NCBI RefSeq assembly: GCF_028830055.1
Contig: NZ_CP101655.1
Coordinates: forward strand, 4,926,162 to 4,990,161
Origin: Pseudomonas serboccidentalis
GTDB lineage: Bacteria; Pseudomonadota; Gammaproteobacteria; Pseudomonadales; Pseudomonadaceae
Direction: 5' to 3'
DNA: 64,000 nucleotides
The notes below the pieces were generated by a model. The model worked only from the letters and a program-made list of their open reading frames with translations, had not been told where the DNA came from and ran no database searches. The position numbers and the translations under genes were made by a program. Below are positions 57,714-64,000 of this stretch, piece by piece. How positions within the stretch are numbered: position 1 is the first letter of the stretch; each line of letters begins with the position of its first letter.

Positions 57714-58790
57714 TCATCCTGACTTGTAGCCGCTACAGGCAGTAGAGGAATTTTCCGACACTTCATGTTCCAAATTAAGCCACCACGTCTGTCCACGCTT
57801 GGGCTGGGCCAAATTAAACGCCTCGCCCATCTGCGGCGTGGTAATCAAAACGCTGCGTTCCCAAGCCAGTGCCAGAATCCGGTCAAACGGTTCATGCCAG
57901 GCATGCATCGCCAGGTCGAACGTGCCGTTGTGGATCGGGAATAGCCAACGGCCTTTGAGGTCGATGTGGGCCTGCAATGTTTCTTCCGGTTGCATGTGCA
58001 CGTGTGGCCATTCGACGTTGTAGGCGCCGGTTTCCATCAGGGTCAGGTCGAAGGGGCCGTACTGCTCGCCGATGCGTTTGAAGCCGTCGAAGTAGCCGCT
58101 GTCGCCGCTGAAGAAGATCCGCGTGTCGTCGTTGATCATCACCCACGAGGCCCACAGCGTGCTGTTGCCGTCGAACAGGCCACGGCCGGAGAAGTGCTGC
58201 GACGGGGTGGCGACGAAGCGGATGCCGGCGATTTCGGCGCCCTCCCACCAGTCGTATTGGCGGACTTTGCTGGCGTCGATGCCCCATTTGATCAGGGTGT
58301 CGCCGACGCCCAGCGGGGTCAGGAAGTAGTTGGTCTTGGCCGCCAGTTTCAGCACCGCTTCGTAATCGAGGTGGTCGTAGTGGTTGTGCGACAGGATCAC
58401 CGCTTCGATCGGTGGCAACTGGTCGATGCTGATCGGCGGCTGGTGGAAGCGTTTCGGGCCGGCCCATTGCACGGGCGAGGCGCGCTCGGCGAAGACCGGA
58501 TCGGTAATCCAGAACTTGTCACGCATCTTCAGCAGCAGGGTCGAGTGACCGAGACGGTAGACGCTGTGATCAGGCGCTGCCAGCAGGTCTTCCTGCGTCA
58601 GCGGTTGTACCGGGATCGCGGCGGTCGGACGCGTATTGCGCGGTTTGTGGAAGATCATGTTCCACATGATTCGCAGCATTTTGCGAAAGCCTTCGCGCTG
58701 CACCGGCGCATGGTTACGAAACAGCCCTTGATCCTGGCGAGAGGCTTCAGGCGTGGAAGTTTGATCCGCAGAGAACTCTGGATTGGCCAT
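57714..58790 (-). CDS. MBL-fold metallohydrolase (UlaG/NAPE-PLD-like)
   Basis: 358 residues. HxHxDH motif in LSHNHYDHLDY, then IFFSGDSGY and PIHNGTFDL. No signal peptide. Related to NAPE-PLD-like lipid hydrolases and UlaG-like proteins. It is divergent from a TetR regulator (59005). Confidence 0.9.
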   Translation of the reverse strand: MANPEFSADQTSTPEASRQDQGLFRNHAPVQREGFRKMLRIMWNMIFHKPRNTRPTAAIPVQPLTQEDLLAAPDHSVYRLGHSTLLLKMRDKFWITDPVFAERASPVQWAGPKRFHQPPISIDQLPPIEAVILSHNHYDHLDYEAVLKLAAKTNYFLTPLGVGDTLIKWGIDASKVRQYDWWEGAEIAGIRFVATPSQHFSGRGLFDGNSTLWASWVMINDDTRIFFSGDSGYFDGFKRIGEQYGPFDLTLMETGAYNVEWPHVHMQPEETLQAHIDLKGRWLFPIHNGTFDLAMHAWHEPFDRILALAWERSVLITTPQMGEAFNLAQPKRGQTWWLNLEHEVSENSSTACSGYKSG

Positions 58791-59004
58791 GACTGAATGA
58801 CTCCAGAAAAACCGCGCAATTCGCGGTTTTTCACGGTGGGACGATAAATGGCCAAAGCTGCACGCATAGGCCGAACGACTGTTTTTTAGGTTGCGCGGAT
58901 TAACGCAACATTACACTGGACGGTGTAGTTTCTAGGTTGCATGAAACGTGATGACAAGTAAACTTCCAAGTGCAATTTCACCTTTTTCCTGCCGAAGCGT
59001 ACTT

Positions 59005-59613
59005 ATGACAGCTCCAAAGCGCCTCACCGACCGCAAACGCGAAGCCATTATTCAGGCGGCGATTGCCGAATTCCGTGCCAACGGTTTCGAGATCACCAGC
59101 ATGGACAAGATCGCGGCCACCGCCGGGGTGTCGAAGCGCACGGTGTACAACCACTTCCCCAGCAAGGAAGAGCTGTTCGCCGAAATTCTCAATCAACTCT
59201 GGGCACGCATCACCGCCGAACAGGCCGTGGCCTATCGCGCGGATCAGCCGCTGCGCGAGCAATTGCAGCAGATGTTGTTGGCTAAGCTGCAGATGATGGC
59301 CGATGACAACTTTCTCGGTCTGGCTCGGGTGGCGATTGCTGCCACCATCCATTCCCCGGAGCGCGCGCAAGACATGGTGGCGCGTATGGGCGAGCGCGAA
59401 GAAGGCCTGACGGTGTGGATTCGCGCGGCTCAGGCGGATGGCCGGCTAAAAGCTGTGGAGGCGGATTTCGCCGCACAGCAGGTGCAAGGGCTGTTGAAGT
59501 CGTTCGGTTTCTGGCCGCAGATTTCCATGGGCCAGCCACCACTGGACGCGGCAACCCAAAAAGCCGTGGCCGAATCGGCAGTGGAGATGTTTCTGGCGCG
59601 TTACCAGCTCTAA
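59005..59613 (+). CDS. TetR/AcrR family regulator
   Basis: 202 residues. N-terminal HTH (about 12-60, with IIQAAIAEFRANGFEITSMDKIAA and SKRTVYNHFPSKEELF). The ATG at 59005 follows a poor upstream in-frame region. It likely controls the divergent MBL-fold hydrolase. Confidence 0.93.
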   Translation: MTAPKRLTDRKREAIIQAAIAEFRANGFEITSMDKIAATAGVSKRTVYNHFPSKEELFAEILNQLWARITAEQAVAYRADQPLREQLQQMLLAKLQMMADDNFLGLARVAIAATIHSPERAQDMVARMGEREEGLTVWIRAAQADGRLKAVEADFAAQQVQGLLKSFGFWPQISMGQPPLDAATQKAVAESAVEMFLARYQL

Positions 59614-59986
59614 ACCGCCCCTCTTTCGCGCCTGCCACGCTTAAGTGACGCTGATTATTCCCGTTGGAATAAATGACAACGTCCGACAAAGAGCCGACGG
59701 ACGGTCGCCCTGAAAAAAAATACTGCAAAGTATTTCAGGGATAAATCCGGGCGTGGCGCTAAACCGTCCGAGGTGCAACGACACCCTCTCAATCACCCTT
59801 TGAAAACCGGCAACCCTGCTGACTCGCATTTTCTTGTACAACTAAAAATAGTTTGTATAAGATCAGTCCGCCAGCCTGGATGCTGGCACTTTGCAGTCAA
59901 TGGCAAATGCTCATCCAGCATTTGCTCTGCCAGCGCGGAAACAGGGACACAAACTTCGTCTTTCCCTACTTCCAGGTACTGCTCAC
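59614..59986. other. 373-bp upstream region of the chemoreceptor gene
   Basis: A hairpin GCCAGC..GCTGGC lies at about 59871-59888. An AT-rich, partly palindromic stretch lies near 59834-59862. No gene. Confidence 0.5.
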
Positions 59987-61306
59987 ATGTTTTTCAATCG
60001 CCACCAGTCCGCCCTCAACGACCTTCAACACACCATCTCCCAACAGAATGGCCTGCTCGAGGCCATCAACCGCTCCATGGCCGTGATCGAGTTCGACCTC
60101 GACGGTGTGGTGCTGAGTGCCAACGACAATTTCCTCAAAACCACGGGCTACCGCGCTGAACAGGTGATTGGCCAGCCCCATCGGCGTTTCTGCCCCGCAG
60201 AATTTGGTCGCAGCGAGCAATACACCGAGCTGTGGTCGCGCCTGAAAAACGGCCAGTTCCAGTCCGGCACCTTCGAACGGGTCAACAGCCAGGGCCAGCC
60301 AATTTGGCTGGAGGCCAGTTACAACCCGATCAAGGATGCGTCGGGGCGTGTGGTGAAAGTGGTCAAGTACGCCCTGGACGTGACGACCAAGGTCCAGCAG
60401 GAAAGCGAGGCCAGCGCCAAGCTGCAGGCGATCGACCGGGCAATGGCAGTGATCGAATTCGATCTCGACGGCGGTATTCTCACGGCCAACCAGAATTTTC
60501 TGACGCGCATGGGTTACACGCTCGCGGAGCTCAAGGGTAAACATCACCGCTTGTTCTGCCGGCCGGAGTTGGTCAACAGCAGTGCCTACGAGGATTTCTG
60601 GCGGCGGCTGAATCAGGGTGAGTTGTTTCAAGGCCAGTTCGAGCGCGTCGACAAGCGCGGGCAGACCGTGTGGCTGGAGGCCAACTACAACCCGGTGTAC
60701 AACGCCTCCGGGCGCTTGTGCAAAGTAGTGAAATTCGCCACGGACGTCAGCGCCCGTGTCGAACAGCACGAGCAGGATGCACGCAGCGCCAGCGCGGCTT
60801 ATCACATTTCCGTGGCAACTCGGAAAGTCGCCGAGCAAGGCACCCAGGTGATCCAGCAAGCCGCCAGCGAAATGCGCGAAATCGCAGACGACATCGCGCA
60901 GTCCTCGACCTTGATCGCACAGCTTGGCGAACGCTCGGAGCAGATCACGACAATCGTCAACACCATCCGCGCGATTGCCGACCAGACCAATCTGCTGGCA
61001 CTCAATGCCGCCATTGAAGCAGCGCGCGCCGGGGATCAGGGCCGCGGGTTTGCGGTGGTGGCGGATGAAGTGCGGCAGCTGGCGGCGCGCACCAGCGGCT
61101 CGACAGCGGAGATTTCCAACATGATTGGTCTGATCCAGAGCGAAACCCGCCAGGCGATCAAGAGCATGGAAGGCACCCGTGGCCGAGCGGCGCAAGGCGT
61201 CGAATTGGCCGATCAGGCCGGCAGCGTGATTCTGCAGATTCGTGATGGCGCCAGTGAAGCGGTGCAGGCGGTGAGCATGTTTGCCAATGAGCGGGCGCCG
61301 GGCTAA
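59987..61306 (+). CDS. Soluble PAS-PAS methyl-accepting chemotaxis protein
   Basis: 439 residues. No membrane segment or HAMP. Two PAS domains (about 30-135 and 150-260), each with the VIEFDLDG and NPV/NPI patterns, precede a C-terminal signalling domain whose tip region ([38 protein letters not shown]) is conserved. The architecture resembles BdlA-type cytosolic receptors that link redox or energy sensing to biofilm dispersal. Start at 59987; an upstream frame is unconserved. Confidence 0.92.
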   Translation: MFFNRHQSALNDLQHTISQQNGLLEAINRSMAVIEFDLDGVVLSANDNFLKTTGYRAEQVIGQPHRRFCPAEFGRSEQYTELWSRLKNGQFQSGTFERVNSQGQPIWLEASYNPIKDASGRVVKVVKYALDVTTKVQQESEASAKLQAIDRAMAVIEFDLDGGILTANQNFLTRMGYTLAELKGKHHRLFCRPELVNSSAYEDFWRRLNQGELFQGQFERVDKRGQTVWLEANYNPVYNASGRLCKVVKFATDVSARVEQHEQDARSASAAYHISVATRKVAEQGTQVIQQAASEMREIADDIAQSSTLIAQLGERSEQITTIVNTIRAIADQTNLLALNAAIEAARAGDQGRGFAVVADEVRQLAARTSGSTAEISNMIGLIQSETRQAIKSMEGTRGRAAQGVELADQAGSVILQIRDGASEAVQAVSMFANERAPG

Positions 61307-61340
61307 TGGATGTATCCGGCCGTTAGACCGCGTTGCAGCC

Positions 61341-61405
61341 TTCGCGAGCAAGCACGCTCCCACAGGGAAACGCATTCCAATATGGGAGCGAGCTTGCTCG
61401 CGAAA
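61341..61405. repeat. Pseudomonas inverted repeat, type B copy 4
   Basis: TTCGCGAGCAAGC ... GCTTGCTCGCGAA with CGCTCCCACA/TGGGAGCG inside. A shorter variant between the chemoreceptor and DUF1003 genes. Confidence 0.8.
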
Positions 61406-61466
61406 GGGCCATGATGGGCTCGGCAGGACTATAGTGACTTCAGTCCCAAGCCCTGCCGAGCCCATC

Positions 61467-62000
61467 ATGACCACCGAAAAACCTGCCTCCCCCGCCACCG
61501 GCCCCGTCGATCACCTGCGCTTCCATCGCCCCCACGCCCACCTCAACACCACGTTCGGCAACGACAAGTTTGCCCTGCGTGCCGAGGCCTTCGCACGGTT
61601 CTTCGGCACGCCGCTGTTTCTCGGCGCGCAAACCGTGATCGTCGCCGTGTGGATCGGCCTCAACGTGGCGGGCGTGACGCAATTCGACGTCTACCCGTTC
61701 ATCCTGTTGAACCTGGCGTTCAGCCTCCAGGCCGCCTACGCTGCGCCGTTGATTCTGCTGGCACAAACCCGGCAAGCCGCGCGGGACAAGGCGCAATCGG
61801 ACGCCGACGCACAGCACCGTGAAGCGCTGGCGGTGGCCAACACCGAGCGCCAGGCGCAGGCCGCGCAGACCACCGCACAACTGCTCGAACTGCTGGAGCA
61901 GAACACCCGCCTCACTGAAATGACCAAGGACCTGACGGAACGCATTGAAGGCCTGACCCGCGAGCTGCATACGCACATCTGCCAGAACCCGCAACGCTGA
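61467..62000 (+). CDS. DUF1003 membrane protein
   Basis: 177 residues. Two membrane helices at about 50-70 and 82-103 (FLGAQTVIVAVWIGLNVA, YPFILLNLAFSLQAAYAAPLILLAQ), the DUF1003 hallmark, are followed by a long coiled-coil C-terminus (about 105-165). Function unknown; some relatives are linked to envelope or ion stress. The stop is adjacent to the convergent LysR gene. Confidence 0.88.
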   Translation: MTTEKPASPATGPVDHLRFHRPHAHLNTTFGNDKFALRAEAFARFFGTPLFLGAQTVIVAVWIGLNVAGVTQFDVYPFILLNLAFSLQAAYAAPLILLAQTRQAARDKAQSDADAQHREALAVANTERQAQAAQTTAQLLELLEQNTRLTEMTKDLTERIEGLTRELHTHICQNPQR

Positions 62001-62864
62001 TCACGGCAGACGCAGCGCCCGTCCCAGTTCATCGAACAGGGTAACCACCGAACGCAACGCCCGGCAGTCCGGGCGGGTCAGCAGCCACAGCGCGGTATCG
62101 TAGCCGTGCAACGGTTCGCTGAGAGCCTGCAACCCTTCGGAGATCAAAAAGTCCGGCAACGCCGCCACCCCGAGTCCCGCACGCACCAGCTCAGTCACCG
62201 AAAGCATGCTGTTGCAGCGATAACCCGGGGTTACGCCGGGCAACTGCTGGCGCCGCCAGGCGACGGTCGGGTGATCCGGCAGAAACTCGTCCGGGGCAAT
62301 CCAGGTCAGCGCCGCCAGATCCGTCGCATCAACGTTTTGCAGATAACGCGTACTGGCACAGACGCGGTAGGAAATCTTCGCCAGTTGCCGTCCGACCAGA
62401 TGCTCCGGCGGTGTACGTGTCAGGCGCAAGGCGATGTCGGCGTCACGTCGACTGAGGTTGGCGAAATCGTTGGAGGTGCTCAGCTCGATGGTCAGCGCCG
62501 GGTAGTTGGGCATGAACTGCGCCAGCGCCGGCAACAGCAAGCCCTGCAATACCGAATCGGTACAGGTCAGGCGCACTGTGCCGCTGACCACTTCCCCACC
62601 CTGCTCGACACCGATCCGCGCTGCTTCCAGCGCCTGCTCGGCGCGTTCGGCCTGCTCGGCGAGAGACTGCGCAAGTGTGGTTGGCAGGTAACCCGCGCGG
62701 CTCTTTTCGAACAGTTGCTGACCCAGCGCCGCCTCCAGACGACGCACGGCGCGAAACACCGTCGACACGTCTACCCTGAGCAACTGCGAAGCCCGAGCCA
62801 GAGAGCCTCCGCGCACCAGAGCGAGAATCAGCGCCAGATCCGGGTAGTCGAGTCGATAGTGCAT
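62001..62864 (-). CDS. LysR-family transcriptional regulator
   Basis: 287 residues. Winged HTH at about 1-62 (LALILALVRGGSLARASQLLRVDVSTVFRAVRRLE) and a periplasmic-binding-like effector domain from about 90. The start at 62864 begins the HTH and removes a long upstream extension. Divergent from the amidotransferase-like gene at 62958. Confidence 0.92.
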   Translation of the reverse strand: MHYRLDYPDLALILALVRGGSLARASQLLRVDVSTVFRAVRRLEAALGQQLFEKSRAGYLPTTLAQSLAEQAERAEQALEAARIGVEQGGEVVSGTVRLTCTDSVLQGLLLPALAQFMPNYPALTIELSTSNDFANLSRRDADIALRLTRTPPEHLVGRQLAKISYRVCASTRYLQNVDATDLAALTWIAPDEFLPDHPTVAWRRQQLPGVTPGYRCNSMLSVTELVRAGLGVAALPDFLISEGLQALSEPLHGYDTALWLLTRPDCRALRSVVTLFDELGRALRLP

Positions 62865-62957
62865 CACTGCATTGATCACTTGGGGAAACGCCAATATTGA
62901 GTGCGTGAACGCCAATCTATAGTGAGCCCCATCAATCAACAAGCGCAGAGAACACTC

Positions 62958-63665
62958 ATGGAAAACCGCGCCATCCGCATCGCCCTGATCGGCGATTACG
63001 CCCCCCAAGTCACCGCGCACCAAGCGATCCCCGTTGCCCTCGGCATGATCGCCGAGCACAGCGGCCGCGATGTGCAATTCCAATGGCTGCCCACCGAGAA
63101 AATCCACATCGATACACCCCTGCACGATTTCGACGGTTTCTGGTGCGTACCGGCCAGCCCCTACAAAAGCGAAGCGGGTGCCTTGCGCGCCATTCGTTTT
63201 GCCCGCGAACAACAGCGACCTTTCCTCGGCACCTGCGGCGGTTTTCAGCATGCGGTGCTGGAATTTTCCCGCAACGTGCTGGGCTGGGCCGATGCCGAAC
63301 ATGGCGAAACGTCACCCGATTCGCAGCGAGCGGTGCTCACGCCGCTGACCTGTTCGTTGGTGGAAGCCGTGGACAGCATTCATCTGGTCGCAGGCTCGTT
63401 GATCGCCAAGGCGTACGAAATGTCCGAGATTCACGAAGGCTATCGCTGCCGCTTCGGTGTGAATCCGCAGTTCGAGCGAGAGTTACTGACCCATCGGCTA
63501 CACGCCGTGGGCCATGATTCGGCAGGCGATTTACGCGCGATCGAATTGAACGACCATGTGTTCTTTGTCGCGACGCTGTTTCAGCCGGAACGTGCGGCGC
63601 TCAAGGGGCAGGTTCCGCCGCTGGTGCGGGCGTTCGTCGAAGCGTGTGCGGAGCAACGCCAATGA
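62958..63665 (+). CDS. CTP-synthase-like class I glutamine amidotransferase
   Basis: 235 residues. Nucleophile elbow GTCGGFQH, with a Cys in the correct place, and the start ALIGDY as in the glutaminase half of CTP synthase. The synthetase half is absent, so this is a stand-alone amidotransferase domain. The substrate is unknown, and the LysR divergence suggests its regulator. The stop overlaps the next gene (ATGA). Confidence 0.88.
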   Translation: MENRAIRIALIGDYAPQVTAHQAIPVALGMIAEHSGRDVQFQWLPTEKIHIDTPLHDFDGFWCVPASPYKSEAGALRAIRFAREQQRPFLGTCGGFQHAVLEFSRNVLGWADAEHGETSPDSQRAVLTPLTCSLVEAVDSIHLVAGSLIAKAYEMSEIHEGYRCRFGVNPQFERELLTHRLHAVGHDSAGDLRAIELNDHVFFVATLFQPERAALKGQVPPLVRAFVEACAEQRQ

Positions 63666-63976
63666 AGCCGAACGAGCCTTGCTTCGCGGTGATTTTCACC
63701 TCGACCCGCACCGAGGGTGACAACGGCTACGCGGCGGCATCCGAGCGGATGATGGAGCTGGTTGTGCAGCAGCCGGGGTTTCTCGGCGTGGATTCGATCC
63801 GGGGCGAGGACGGGGTCGGGATCACCATTTCGTACTGGGCGAGCGAGGCGGCGATTCTGGCCTGGCGCGAGCATCCCGAGCACCGGGCGATTCAGGCGCG
63901 AGGACGCGCGCAGTGGTATTCGAAGTTTCAGACGCGGGTGTGTCGGGTGGAGCGGGAGTATCGGTTTGGGCAGTGA
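63662..63976 (+). CDS. Antibiotic biosynthesis monooxygenase (ABM) domain protein
   Basis: 104 residues. The ABM pattern (AVIFTSTRTEGDNGYAAASERMMELVVQQPGFLGVDSIR and SYWASEAAILAWREHPEH) fits the dimeric ferredoxin-like family, which includes small heme-free oxygenases. It is co-transcribed with the amidotransferase-like gene (4-base overlap). The substrate is unknown. Confidence 0.88.
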   Translation: MKPNEPCFAVIFTSTRTEGDNGYAAASERMMELVVQQPGFLGVDSIRGEDGVGITISYWASEAAILAWREHPEHRAIQARGRAQWYSKFQTRVCRVEREYRFGQ

Positions 63977-64000
63977 GTGCAGCGGCGCACTGATTGGCCT

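Overview
The window is a chromosomal segment of a Pseudomonas, most likely the P. fluorescens group. The basis is GC-rich coding, the syntenic aot/argR-aru arginine block flanked by acsA, alaS-lysC-rsmA and tRNA genes, amrZ, a DUF2790 gene, and the Pseudomonas-type extragenic repeats whose arms end in a GTAGGAG core. No plasmid or complete phage is visible.

Layout. (1) 1-8.6 kb is accessory. It holds a gene cut by the window edge, an orphan immunity-like gene, a two-gene operon ending in a HEPN-motif protein, about 760 bp of palindrome-rich non-coding DNA, a five-gene overlapping operon carrying a DUF5681 protein behind a LexA-like box, a small membrane protein, a serine recombinase, and a SEC-C plus putative PD-(D/E)XK protein. 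It ends at tRNA-Arg(CCT). (2) 8.7-14.1 kb is core: two small proteins, phnN, amrZ, mgtE, a secreted small protein, three tandem tRNA-Arg(ACG), tRNA-Ser(GCT) and rsmA. (3) 14.2-20.4 kb holds lysC, alaS, a threonine aldolase and an FMN riboswitch in front of a lumazine synthase. (4) 20.4-39.3 kb is the arginine regulon: aruC-F-G-D-B-(95 aa)-E for arginine succinyltransferase catabolism, argR, and aotJQMOP for uptake. ArgR-like half sites precede aruC and aotJ. A 1670-residue DUF6543-like/LRR toxin-family gene is inserted between argR and aruC. (5) 39.7-44.2 kb holds acsA, a DUF2790 gene and nrdB. (6) 44.3-52.7 kb is a second accessory block: a DUF2188 gene, a Dcm/EcoRII/Vsr restriction-modification cassette with a likely autoregulatory operator, a LexA-like box, a BRO-N gene, a colicin E3-type rRNase bacteriocin with two paralogous candidate immunity genes and a leftover toxin tail, and a zinc-ribbon protein. 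(7) 52.7-64 kb is housekeeping and regulatory: a DUF3298-like periplasmic protein, a TauE/SafE transporter divergent from an AraC regulator, a small HTH protein, a secreted amidase, an MBL-fold hydrolase divergent from a TetR regulator, a soluble PAS-PAS chemoreceptor, a DUF1003 protein, and a LysR regulator divergent from a glutamine-amidotransferase-like protein and an ABM-domain protein.

How it fits together. The arginine block is one physiological unit: uptake (AotJQMP), a sensor-regulator (ArgR) and catabolism to glutamate and succinate (AruCFGDBE). The two accessory blocks carry defence and competition functions. The least-described parts are the HEPN operon, the palindrome-rich region with the DUF5681 operon, the SEC-C nuclease-like gene, and the bacteriocin locus with its recombination scar.
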